From Ectocarpus siliculosus (taxonomy: Eukaryota; Sar; Phaeophyceae; Ectocarpales; Ectocarpaceae): DNA of 64,000 nt. Location of the stretch: contig FN649726.1 in the NCBI GenBank assembly GCA_000310025.1, positions 3,278,529 through 3,342,528 on the forward strand, given 5' to 3'. Positions 11,895 to 24,164 of this stretch are shown here, piece by piece. Both the position numbers and the translations under genes were made by a program. A model generated the notes under the pieces. The model worked only from the letters and a program-made list of their open reading frames with translations, was not told the origin of the DNA and made no database searches. Positions within the stretch are counted from its first letter, which is position 1; every line of letters begins with the position of its first letter.

Positions 11895-14375
11895 ATAGGC
11901 ATCGTCGTGTTCGCGTCGTGCGTTTGTAGAATTGGTGGGCCGTGAAAGTCTACATGTAGGAACGGCGGCGTTGATTGCCGTGCCGTCCTGTGTACATGTT
12001 TGTTTGCAAAGGACCCCCCCTCTTCCATTCCCCCCAGCGTTTCCTGTATAAGTAAGTTTGCAACACCTATTATAGAAGTGCTCGTACTCTGATTTCCAAC
12101 GCTAAGAAGTAGACTAATTCCCTGTTTCGTCGGTAGACAGATGACTCGCGACTTGTACACGATGATGACCTATTCTCGTGATGGTCATCTAATGCTTACG
12201 TAGGTCGTCAAATTCCGACACCGCAGCGATGTTCGTTCCACTTCCAACTATGTGTCAAAGCGGTCGCGAGTGCCTGGGAGCCGTGCTACATTTGCTGAGG
12301 TTGCGGTGTCTGTCAGATGTGTCGTGCTGTTTGGTGATCTCCGCTTTCGTGTCCTAACTTTGTCGGTTTCGGTTTCGTACAACACACCCAAGGGGTCGAG
12401 CGCAATATATATGTGGTTTCCAACAATACTTAAATGCTAAGCACAGCAATCTCGCTTCGGTAGCCAGGCGCGGCGAATGTGGAGCCCGTGCATGGTAGCT
12501 CTTGCACCGTGTTGCTTGTAGTCACTTGCTGCTTTCCACGACGCTGATTCTGCACTCGGTGGCAACAGAAAGGTCGTGTTTAGTCCGATCACGACATTTA
12601 GACGAAGAGCCCGTCGTTCGACATTCGATAGACAGTGTTTTAGTCTGCTTGTCGACCATGGCGAGCACAAACAATTTTTGTAGCAAATAGAAACAACGAC
12701 AGAAAAACATCTTTTTTCTCGAGAAGGCGGCCGCGATTTGCGAATCAAAGTGCTTGGGCAGGAGAACATCAGCTTCACGCAGGCAGCAGCCACAAAAACA
12801 AGTTCTTCAGGAAAGGTTCGAGTTGTTCTTATGAAGAAGCCAAATCACGTACATCACGTACATCCAGAATGACAAAGAAACGTGCCGAACGAAACACGGC
12901 GAGAGAAACACCCCACAGGAGTCAGATGCCTCCGGAGAACTCAGCAAACACGCACTCTGACCAGTATCTACGGAATTGTTCAGGTGTGCCACGTGCAAGG
13001 TGGTCGAAACATATTCAAAGACACCAAAAACAAGACTGTAACGCACGAATGCAACACAAGGTCCACAGAAGCATAAAAAACGGTTGTACAAGGGGAACCC
13101 CGCTCCAGCAGTGGCCCACCACACATGGTAACGTTCGCCGAAACTCGGTCGATGCACGATGGAGAAATAGAAGAACGCGTGCAGCATGCTGCACGCGCAG
13201 GAAAGCAGCAACGCAGCCACACACACACACACGCAAAAAGAAGACAGAAGCACCGCACACGCTACACCTCCACGAGCCCTCCCAACCACACAATACAACT
13301 CCCACATCACACGGCCCAAGCTTTGCACCAGACAGCAGGAATCCCCAAGGTTGGGGCCTCACAAATCTACCGGCGGGACGTCTCCACTGCTCTACACACC
13401 GCTCCATCGAGATAGATTGTTTACAATCGGTAGCAAAACTCCAAGACTCCCATGATCGGCACGGGAGCAAGAAAAACCGACAGAATGTTGACTCTGCAAG
13501 ACAAACGACGCGTGCAGAAGATGCAAGAAAACATTTTCGTGCACAACGCAAGTGCTCGCACTCCGTTGAAGGGAAAACACCCGCTCTTCTACAAGCTACA
13601 GCAGTGCACTTTTCTCGAATTTTTCTTTTGCGGGTGGGTTTGGCCTCGTACCGTTAACACGCCCCGCTCGCAACGTTGACCTTCGTGAAACGCACAAACA
13701 ACATCCATATGATACATATATGGATCAAGTTTCGTCCTTCGACGATGCACAAACTCCTCTTGTTTATGGCCATCGCCCTCCCTTCCCCCACCACTCTTGG
13801 ACAAGCCCGGTCTTACTGATACGACAGCTCTGCCAACAAATTTGACTGCGTGGAGAGACTTGACTCATACGCAGGCATGTGCTGCCTGCGCTATGAGGGG
13901 GTATTTAGTGCTTCAACTCATCGCTACCCGAGAAAAGCCTCCTTAAAACTTAAGATATCTAGAACACATGGACAAACGTTTACAGGACCTGTGAAAAAAA
14001 TCCTGTACGGTAACCAACACGGATTCCGCTGCGCAATTTTCAAACGACCACCCAAATTCTGGGGTAGTTGAGTCAGAGCGGGGAAGTCATGTCCTCCCAA
14101 CGGTGACCCTTCTCCATAGAACTTTCGAAGTAGGCGGTATTGCTTCAACAAAATCATCATCAGGGAAACAACCCCCTCAAAAAGAGCAAACTGATCGACG
14201 CTGGCGAAGGAATACATCTATCCCCACAGCGCAGCGTCAGCGGTATTTGACCTTTATTCAGACTTTCGCGGAGACAGCATGAAGGACTCCTGACGTTACC
14301 CTGATCTGAGAGATCTTCACAACAAAACGTGGCGTTTCGGTCAATATCCTTGCCTCCCCGGCGCCGCCTCAATCT
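11895..14375. other. Intergenic between convergent genes, no supported gene
   Basis: Open frames of up to 262 codons exist on both strands around 12.8-13.7 kb, but they are rich in Arg/His/Thr or Cys/Phe, overlap one another on opposite strands and resemble nothing. The stretch should contain the 3' ends of the FKBP gene (left) and of the sulfotransferase gene (right). Confidence 0.45.
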
Positions 14376-17300
14376 TCAGTTATTTTCGTCCCAATACTGC
14401 GAGAACAGCTCGTAGTCTTTGGCGTAAGCTTCATGAACTGCCTGGAGCGCTTCCGTGGTATACGCCTGCTTGTGTCGTTGTCGTTGTGCGGTTTGTTGCA
14501 AGACAGGGTGTGAAGGTGTTGGACCGGTCACCCCACGAAAACGCGGAACAAGCACAAGAGTCAGGGAGGTGTAGGGGCGGCGAGTCGGGGGGAGAGGGGC
14601 GGAAAGATGAGATGTGCAAAAATACAGAGAGCGTGGGAATGGGAGCGAGAGAGATGCAGACCACGCGAAAGGAGGAAAAGAGGAAGACGCAGACCCGTAA
14701 CGAGAGAAATGGTTGCGAGGCGGCCGAGAAGACCGGGGGGGAGGGGGGGGGGGGCGAGGAACAAAGTAGTCATACCAAACGACCAGACCGAAACACCCGG
14801 CGATGCACGTGAAGTTCTACAAAAAATGCTAACAATAGTGCTCCCACTCTTTTATCTCTCAACAAAAAGAGAGCAAGGGTCCGCAACGTCGTGCAACAAC
14901 CGACCTCGTGCTCTACAGAAGAACTCCCGTACTGCCCCACTGGTGCAGGGAGAACATGACCCATTTTCAACGACATGAGGCAGCACTCTTGGTTCTTACC
15001 TCTACGAGCACGCCACCACCCCATCACCCACACCAACCAAAGGAGTATGTAGCTCAAGCACGGTGAAAAGTCTGGGGTCACACGGCACTGCGCCCTCCGT
15101 ACCTCCTGCGAGCGACTCCCTGCGCTGGTCTTCTTCCCATGTCTCTCGTGGTTGGTGTCCATCCTGTCCACGAGGAACTCCTTTATCTCCAGGCCGCGTG
15201 CGGGGGAGGAGGCGAAGGGCACGATTGCCGCCGAGGCCACCTCCGTCATGTTGGCCCACCCCACGATGCGGAAGACGGGAGCAGTCACGTCCAGCGAGCA
15301 GTGGCAGTACTGCGGCGACCAGTGCCTGCTCTCGGAATGGGTCACACAAGTAGCGGTAGAGGTGGTGCTGTCGGGGTGTGGATCCCGCGCACAAATCACG
15401 TGCACCAATGGCGGTCTCGGAACTATGCACGATCTCTAACGATAACCGTATAGTAGTTATTGGAGGAGCTCAACGAGAGAAGTACATAGATCAACGGAGC
15501 CGATGCTCACACTCAGCGAGCGACCTGAGTAAAACTGTAGCCAGTAGGGAACGCAGCACAGCAGTGATGGGCACAAAAGTGCGCATGACCAGCACCTGTA
15601 TGCGGTAGGTGATGCAAAAAAAGTGACTGGACATGAGCGTAGCGAGGCAGGCGGTCACAATAGCTTGTTGCGGGTGTCGCAAGGGTTTAGTGATAGGCGG
15701 GGTGTGGGCCCATTTGTAGAAATGAATGCAGTACAAGCACAAGGCAAGACTGGAACGAGGCGAATAGAGGGTCCCGTGAGTTTGCGCGAAACGAGCGACC
15801 AAAGGGGGCAGACGAGGCCACTCGTTTCTACCCGGCATTGCTACATCCGACCGCGTTCCTAATGGCCCCAGCCCGACGCGCGGTCTTGTGGCACCCCCTG
15901 TTCCCAAGACCACAAACCGCCGGTAGTACATTGTGAACGGCCGAGGAGTGGCGCTCCGCAACGGCACACTCACTTGTTCTGCCCGCAAGGATCTTGCTTG
16001 ATCCTCCTTGTGATGACGTCGACGTACAGGGCAAACATGCTGTCCCTGCCTCGGCTGGTGAACGCCTCCCACACAACAGCAAGCGTGTCTACGTCTGGCC
16101 GCCTGTGTCCGTGTGTCCGCGTGCCGTACTCACTTAGCATCGACCTCCCCAACCGGCTGACCAATGGCATTTCGTATCTCGGTCTCAACAGGACGAAATA
16201 CGCCAAAATAAACACAAAAAACGTCTGATCTACGGTGCGGGGTCGGCCGACACGTGCGTTTGTTCCCGTGTGCGCGTATTCATCGTGAAGAAGCTCAACA
16301 CGGAATGTAAGAAGCGTTGCAAAATGCGGACAGCTACGGTGCATCTGTACAGCCACGGGCTTTGAATGCGAGAGCGTCTTCCTATATACATAGTGGTTCG
16401 GTTTCTGCGTCTGGCGATTTACGCACACCATCAATAATCTCGAATGGTTCCGTTCGTGTCAATTTGAATTCTGCAGCAACGAGTCCACCCGAAGGAGGCA
16501 GAAGGAGATACCGTAAACATCGGGCACGGTGCATCCCCTCACCTAATATCAATAGCTCAAATACCGAGGCTCGACTTGTACATAACGAAGGCGCTTGGTG
16601 CTCCGATGGAGCGCTCAGTGGCAAACTAAGACAAACCACTCCCTTACATGAATATCCCAGTACAGTACCCCGCCTCTTACCCTGCTGCCCCGAAATATCA
16701 CCTCCTACTCTCTAACCAAGACAAACGAACCATTCATTCGTAGAATGACAACTTTCTTACGTGGGCACCCCATCCGGGAAGCGTTCGCGATCGAACAAGT
16801 CTGGCCACAGCTCCAAATACGGACAATTCCTGGTTGTTGGTGAAGGTCCCGATGATACCGCCGAGAGGGCCGGTCAATGAACGCGTAGCGTGCGAGACCG
16901 AGCAGCTATGTCAGAAAGATACCGCAAACAACGAACTTGATAGTGGCGCGGGGGGATCACGCGTGTTGTCAATAGCGTGACATGAGGTCAAACCCTGACA
17001 AACCTGTGACGAGCTTTAACTGAAGCGATGACACCTTCATATGCAACATCCATGACGCCCCAACGAGAATCTCAACCACCAACTCTTAGGTTCCACAAGT
17101 TTGAGTTCGCCGGGTACACAACCAGGCGAAAGGTGGTGGTTTGTTTGCCCTCGTGTTCGTGAACAGAGCGCAAAAGTCTCTCACCGCCTCTGTATTTGGA
17201 CGCGACTTTGGCGCCTGCTCTGCGCCTGCTCTAGTCTTTTGTGACGTTTTTTTAATCAGATGCAACACAACCACAACGAGAACAACAATGGGACAAGCAC

Positions 17301-18957
17301 ACCCCGCACGCGCCCGTGTGCGCCTCTCTTCTCCCCTCCTCGCGCTTTCGTGCTGCCTCCTTCCCTCGCTCACCCATGCCGCCGTCCTTCCGAACCCCAA
17401 TTCTGACACCGACCGCTTCGTGGCTCTCGCTGTGTCTCGCCAAAAGCTAGAAAGCAAGAGTTCTGAAACGTTCACCAACAAACAAACAAACAAACAATTG
17501 GACATCATTTACCAAGCCAAACAAAGACTCACGAGTATTCGTTCTCCATGTTATACTGGTTGCACTTCTGGAGGAAGCACGACAGCAGCCGCTGCGCCGG
17601 CTCGCGAACGACGGCAAACTTCAGCCAATCCGGGCTAGGAGGAGAGAACGGACGGAGGAGAGAGGAGAGAAGGAATAGAAAAGGACAAAGGCACAAACGA
17701 GACGGAAAAGGGCGCGAAGTGACGGAGGGGATGAGACGAAGCAACAGAAGGGTGGGCAGGGGGGATACGTCAAGTGCCATGTGTCGAATCAGTGGAAGAA
17801 GGAGAATGGACGACAATAGAAGCGAGGAGGGGGATTCGTAGCAAAACCTGTCCGTACGACTTCCAGCCAATAAGTAAGGAGAAAACTTGAACGTGAAGAA
17901 TCATGGCAAAAAACAACACGGTTTTAGTCTACGGTAGTCACTTGTCCAACCAAGTAGAGCCAGCGAGGACGGTGTATCGAAGTGCTTACGGCCAAACCAC
18001 TCTAAAGCGTGACACCGTCAGACAGCGTAAACAACAAACCTGTTGAGAATTTGGTTCCCGCGCTGGACATCCATTTTCTCCAAGACGTCGAGGCCGTGCT
18101 TCTGGTGTCTTGGCTCCGCCCAGTCCTCGTGACCGTCGATCCAGCGGAACACCTTGATCCACTCTGTGCACGCCACCTTCCCAACAAAAAATATCGAATG
18201 CAAGACGTAAGCCAAACGAAAAACAAAAAAAAGGCGCTGCTGTAGCGGCAAAACATGGCGACCGCGCATAATGCACATACTACACAACAGCTGGGTACCG
18301 GAGTATTCCATGCCTCGCCTTTTAAACGGCGGAGTCGACGCAGCGGAACACGTCTAGCCACATGTCAAAAAAGAACACCAACCCCGCACCAAAAACATTC
18401 AGCCGGGAACCTTGGGCCCCTGAAAGTCATTACCACACACGATGACACGACGTTTTGCTTCTACCAACCTAACGTTCCTGCGGTGAATAGAGAGCATCAC
18501 ACGCACGCAGGGTCGAATGCATTCCAACGAAAAATAATCTTGGGAAAAGAGAAACTTGAGAAGCCTCGAGAGAGCACACAGCGCGTGGAAAACGCCGAAC
18601 TACTGTAGGGTTGTATGTAGAAGGGTGCTATCAGCACATGGAACGAAAAAGCAGCGGGATGGCGTGGTCCACAGCGGAGCAAAAGCGAGCCTCAGACGTA
18701 CCAGTGGTAGCAGCGACTTGCAAATAAACACCGAAGAACGTGATGGGACTGTCAGAGGAGCCCTTTTGATGTGTTTCCACTGGCTAACGATTTGATATTT
18801 CGGTGGAGATCGGAGGTTCCCTGCCATGCAGCATAATTCTTTGAGTTTTGACCGTAATTTCGAGGTGAGATGTGAGCGCGCGCGCTCCTTGCGCCCACTC
18901 ACTCCTCGTCATCGCCACATAAGCTGTAAGCTGGCCATGGGGTCGGCAACAGGAACT

Positions 18958-18991
<34 letters not shown>

Positions 18992-19530
18992 ATTGTCTCT
19001 CTCTTTCGTCGTTCCGAGGTGTGTTGAGCATAAACAAGAGCACCCTAGTGGCAACCAATGCTGTGAGCATTGCATCAACCTGCGGCTACATCTACCGCTA
19101 CCACGGCAAACACGTATCACCCAGAGACTCTCCAATGCCTTTTGGGCATCCTCTCATCCGCAGAAGCACGGAACAAAGTCGATGTTCTCTTAACGACAGC
19201 TGTTAAAATCTTCAACCAGGGAAGCAAAAGAAGGGACGCTGCATGGTGGAAACACCCGAGGCACCAATGACGCGGTGTTCGACCAACAAAGCGTTCCTAA
19301 CTCGCCTTCTGGATAGGGCAGTAGACGATCCTCTCGGACTTCAAAGCGAGCGCACCATCGAAATGTCGCGGCAGTTCCAATTCCACTAATGCCCCCGTTA
19401 CGTCTGACGGTACCACACCGTTCCCATCCCCGCCCTCTCTCTCTCCGTTCGTGAATGCACCCACAGCAACACCATGGCGCTCGGCTGATCGCGGGCCCTC
19501 TGGTGTCTTTTCCGCTGCCGTTGGACCTCG
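14376..19530 (-). CDS. Carbohydrate sulfotransferase (Sulfotransfer_2 type), 5' end open
   Basis: Transfers sulfate from PAPS to a sugar chain; in brown algae the likely substrates are cell-wall sulfated fucans, and the enzyme would act in the Golgi. Exons on the minus strand: 19306-19530, 18040-18176, 17533-17634, 15974-16054, 15103-15367, 14376-14465 (stop at 14376-14378). All phases agree and give about 299 aa. The 5'-phosphosulfate site is split between two exons (CPIQK | VACTEWIKVF). The 3'-phosphate site is KFAVVREPAQRLLS. HWSPQYCHC and EFLVDRMDT follow, and the C-terminus is EAYAKDYELFSQYW. The first intron has a GC donor (AAG|GCGAGT at 19305). The 19306-19530 exon begins at a good acceptor (TTTATTCAG), so a further exon with the expected membrane anchor should lie to the right; it was not found. 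Substrate is inferred from lineage only. Confidence 0.82.
18959..18990. repeat. CT dinucleotide microsatellite
   Basis: About sixteen uninterrupted CT units lie in the first visible intron of the sulfotransferase gene. Further CT-rich words follow just downstream. Confidence 0.95.
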
Positions 19531-20363
19531 CTGAATAAAGTAATGCAGCAGTTTGAGAAGAATCAGGGAACGATTTGAATCAATAAGCAAGAAATGAGAG
19601 AGCGTGAGAGAGATATAGAGAGAGATACGCTTAAGGCGCACGTCAACCCATCACTTCACCACACGTCTTTGCTCAAAGAGAAAAATGTAGAACGTAGAGA
19701 AACACGTGGCCAAGGGTCGTTGTAGGTTGTAGGTATGCCAACTTCGGGCGTGTATGAGAAGATGTGCCGTTTAGCATCGTTAACGGAATCCTGGGCTCAC
19801 CTCGCGTGGCCTCAGAGCAGCAACGCATGCATACGGTTCCCTTTGGACTAATGAACTCATGAGTGATTCGACAGTTCATGGCTTATGGGGGGATTGCTTC
19901 TCTCAGGGAGAACATTCATCGGTGCGGAGGTGGAGGCCTGCTTCGATCGGCAAATAGTCTTTACACCCTTCTGTGTGACCATGGAGCTCCTACCCGGCCG
20001 TAAAGCTGTGAGTGCTGATGTAACGTGATACACGATTGTGGTGGGACCCAACCGGGTAGTTTGAGTAGTCTCTTATCCAGGACCATGCATACATCGGCAT
20101 GCATACATCGGCGTGTATGGATGTGTCCATTGCATCCATTATCACACACACACGATCTCGAAAAGAACGGATGCGACCACGAAAACCATTGAACCGCCTG
20201 AAAAATACGACATCATCTACGCTTGCTTGTAGCAGTTCATCTGCACCTATGCGTAAGTCCTGCTTAAGGTGGCGAAGAAAAGGGGTTTTGACGCTGGCTC
20301 TTTTCTCATACTTAAATCCAACATAAAGAAAGAAACAAACTTCCCGCCGGAGGAACCTGGTAC
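19531..20363. other. Upstream region of the sulfotransferase gene
   Basis: No recognisable domain. The missing anchor exon of the sulfotransferase may lie here, but I could not fix one with matching phase and splice sites. A short direct repeat (CATACATCGGC) occurs twice near 20089-20112. Confidence 0.4.
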
Positions 20364-21087
20364 TTAGTACTAAATATCAGTAGAGGACACCATTAACAGG
20401 CGTCGTTCGTGCTGACACGTTTAGGTTTGCTACTGGAGCTGAAATATCGAAGGTCGCAGCAGCCTCTGAAAACAGTCCGAAATCTGCGCCGGAACCAAGC
20501 GGCATCCAACATTTGTCACAGACGTGCTCACCGCCACGAACCGTAAACCCCTGAACGGAGTTGTCAGCAGTAGCTAGCGGCATCAGCTACCGCTAACAGT
20601 TCAGGAGATTGGGGTCAGTGGCGGCGAGCACAAGCAGTACATGACACTGGGTGTCGGTCTAATTTACGGAGATTTGCAGAGATTATAGGTCACTACTACG
20701 ACCCTCGATATCACCACCAGAAGCAGATTTGAGCGCTCAACACCCCCCCCCCCGCTGCTATTAGCAAAAATAATTACCAGGTCACACTAACGCACAGAAA
20801 GACTACCCGTTCGAGATATACCCCCCAGTCGAACGGGATGTGTTGGGAGTCTTTTCAGTGGGTGGAGGAAAACCGGCTGGGTACTGGACTTATTTCGAGT
20901 CTTTTTAAGCCTATACACTGATGATTTACATCAGATACCAGCTGGTGCTAAGTACAAAAACATCTGAATAGGTAACCTACATTTTATAATACATCCCCTG
21001 TGGTTCTCTACTGGGTCAACGACACTATATCGGGGAGAATCCCTCCGTTGCTATGTACAGGGTGTCCTCTAGTGATATTAGTACTAA
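20364..21087. mobile_element. Small non-autonomous TIR element (about 724 bp)
   Basis: The left end (20364-20391) and the reverse complement of the right end (21061-21087) match over 27-28 bases with one indel and one mismatch. Both start TTAGTACTAA and run to AGAGGACACC. The interior has no coding capacity. A TA target duplication next to GTAC at each end is possible but ambiguous, because the end itself is palindromic. The size and non-coding interior fit a MITE-like element; the superfamily is not established. Confidence 0.7.
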
Positions 21088-22928
21088 TTTGACTAGTCAA
21101 CACCGACCTTATTTGAGCGCCTGCCATTTTTGCTCTTTAGACTTGAATTCATAATAGTCTCCGTTATTTTTTCAAAGGAGGCGTGTGGAGGTAGACGCGT
21201 GAAATGTATGCTTTGAGCAGCCTCTATTGTCCTGCCGCCCTGTCCGAGAATCGACGATTTCTGTTTTTCGCGATGCCGACTGGTCTTGTGTGTCTCTTGC
21301 GCGTGTTCTGGTGCTCTCGCGTTTGTTTTCAACATTAGTCAACATCAAAACATCAAAATTCTTGTTGTGGGGAACGCATGCACAAGAAGGCTGTGTTCGG
21401 GGTCACGTGTTTGGGGTGGTACGGAGGGGTGTTGTGGGGTGTTCCCCCTCCGCTGGTCCCAACTGTGTTGTGTGCTGTGTGCGCATCGACCACCCACTCT
21501 CGCCACGGTGCTTATTTCTTATCAACGAGGTTACGCATTTCGTGTTTATTGTGTCTGTGGGGCGAATAGTCTAAGTGTTCGATGCCCCACCGATGGTACA
21601 GAATATACCACACGCTGTTTTCCCACCGGCGCGCGGCAGCACCTAAACGGCTAAGCGGCAGCACCTAAAATGGCGGTGTAGTCTATGCAGAGCGTTTGTG
21701 CGGCGTGTTCGTTGATCTACAAACACAAACAGATGGATGAGACACTCATCCATGGAACGTGGTGGATTCTCAACGGTGAAACCGTGAAGGTCCAGCTACG
21801 CGTACACGGACTTGGTGGGTTGCAAACTGCGCGTGGATGGTGGCGTCAACGGCTCTTCTTACCTACCGACAGCAAGGAAGAGGCTGTGTAGTACTTATAT
21901 ATGCAGCAGTAGTGCTGCGTTGCTCCTCAAGAGACCATGTACTTCTCCTACAGCAATAGTCTGCACGTACTGGTATCAGAGGCTAACAATACCTATCAGC
22001 AGCGAAGCAGGAACTGCCAAAAGGACCTCACCGTTGAGAATGTCCCCCTTCGGCTGCAGTAGGCCAACAAGGATGCCAACCCAATCAAAACGAGGCAACC
22101 CTTCCGTAGCACCACAGCAAAGGGCCATCGTCGTGGGCTACACGGCCCTTCCAAGAAACAGGGGAACACATGCGGGAACCACTCCTCACTGGCTGCTTGC
22201 TCTAGCTCCTTAGTGTTCGCCGCTTGCTTTTCTGGCGCGTCGCAGATACGCAGGTGGTACTCAGCACGGGTACACGCATCAAGCTCCCCGTAAAGGAGAG
22301 CAGATCAACGCGTGCCTCCGATCTCTGGACGTGTACTCCGATGTGATGACGCGATTACTCGGCGACCTCGATGAATACAATTCCTCCGCATTTTTTACAG
22401 TTTCATTTTTTTTCTTCGGTTGCCAATCGGTTGAAGATTCGGTGCCCGCCCGCTCAGCCCTTGTCGTACGGTAGTGCGTCTCTCAACCGAAGAGATCCCC
22501 AAGCCGGGGTCACATAGGTGCTGCACTCTCCTGTCGTGAATAGACAACGCACCCATTCTTGATCACCGAACCATTACTGGCGAAACAAAAATGCAACAAC
22601 GGCGACCTGTGTATCGCATCAACGCACAGCAGTAGTAGGCGGGCATGATGCGTGGTGTGAAAGGGTGCGGCATACACCCAGAAAAGGCTTAGGTGCACAA
22701 TTTGGTAAATGAGATCTTGTCGCCGCAACTTCGGCGGTACAAACAGCCGCAGCTAGCACCCAGAAGGCGCTGTAGCATTGTAGTGATAGAAGTACGGTAG
22801 TTGAGCATGAACCCGAAAACCCATGAGAGCGACAAGGGTGGTGATTCAGGGCGGGTCCGGCATGGACGTCGACCTTGGTGGTAAGGTCTGCTCTCGTCAA
22901 CGGTGATCATCATCACCAACCAAGGATC
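21088..22928. other. Intergenic, no supported gene
   Basis: Open frames on both strands (for example 21227-21654 and 21812-22213, plus) have no domain similarity that I recognise and no convincing splice context. Confidence 0.4.
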
Positions 22929-23216
22929 TTACGGGAGAAGAGATGTTTCCGTGCCGGAAGGATTTATCTCCTTCCGGAGGACTTCGGTTTCACCGAAAAA
23001 ACAATTTTTTTGTGTGGATAAAAAACAGTTCTTGCCGCAACAGTAAGTATTGTTGGGCTTGCCGGTCACCACGTGCTTGAAGGTCACGCTAAGCTCCGTT
23101 ACATCTCCTCCGTTCACCACACCCTCCCCCCCTGCTGCCGCTCGTTGAGCAATTTCTTCTGTATTTCTTGCTTCAAGTTCAGTTCGAACAACGGATCTTG
23201 GCGTTCCAACGCGCAT
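22929..23216 (-). CDS. Possible terminal exon of an unidentified gene
   Basis: An open frame ends at a stop at 22929. Its middle has protein-like composition (RTELEARNTEEIAQRAAAGG, then VTELSVTFKHVVTGKPNNTY). No domain is recognised, no partner exon was found and the 5' border is not fixed. It could be chance. Confidence 0.2.
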   Translation of the reverse strand: MRVGTPRSVVRTELEARNTEEIAQRAAAGGEGVVNGGDVTELSVTFKHVVTGKPNNTYCCGKNCFLSTQKNCFFGETEVLRKEINPSGTETSLLP

Positions 23217-24164
23217 GCCGTTGCTCGATGATGGCCTCTAGTCTAATTGATATGATGTTGATTAGTGGAACTCTTTATTTATTGTATAGATTGCCGTGTG
23301 CCCACGGCTGCTTCCCCAATTGGTTTTTACTTCAAGTAAGTACCGTTTGTGTCCTTGTGTACGATGGCGTCACACGAAGAAAGGCACTAGAGACCGACAC
23401 ACAGACAAGTCGAGCGCGAGCAACGGGGGGGGGTAGCTAGGCTCTCTCCCACAGAACATAAAAACACACCAAACGAAAAGAACGCAGTCTCGCATGCCAT
23501 GTAAAAGTTGAAGGTTCGATATTCCCCAGGACCCGCAAGGTGGTAGCAACAGCAGCAGGGTGTCACACGAAGAAGTTTTTGCCTTCTTGGCTGATGATCT
23601 GTGGAGTCTCTTGACGTTCCTCTTGTGAATTGCTGGAAATCATAATCATTATTGATTTTTATGGCAATCTTATTTTTGGACATATAAGACTAGACTAGAA
23701 ACTGAGTACTTCCGGGCGCCCCAACAAAGTTCAGGCTCAAAACAAGACAAAAAACAAAAAAGCCCCAAAGAACAGGTGCTCTGTCAAGAGTCGCACACTA
23801 AAACCTATACTGGCGGGGTACCCCACAAAGAAAAAAAGAGGTAGTGGTGGCGCGTACGGTATTCATACTGTAGCGTGTTACGGGCGGAAAACAACGATTC
23901 CCAGTCCGAACAGTCATTCCCTCCCCGCCGCCCTGGCCTCAAAGGGCATGCAAATGAACCAGCGCATACATGCACTCACCAGAGCTCATGGTGGACCTCG
24001 TGCACAAACGGTGGAAATCAACGATTCAAGCATGCTCTAAAAATCGACAGTACGTCGTATCCATCCGCTTGGTACAACCACGACAGGATCCACTGCAAGG
24101 TGCCACTCAATGTTACGATTATTTTGAGCCGAACTGAAAATGTACAAAATACCGCAAGTCTTCG
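23217..24164. other. Intergenic 3' of the LRR gene, no supported gene
   Basis: I see nothing beyond short open frames and A-rich runs near 23739-23840. Confidence 0.45.

Noticed and set aside
12869-13657. 262-codon plus-strand open frame, with long frames on the opposite strand too
   Set aside because: Composition is Arg/His/Thr-rich, no domain or splice context is visible, and both strands are open over the same stretch. Probably chance.
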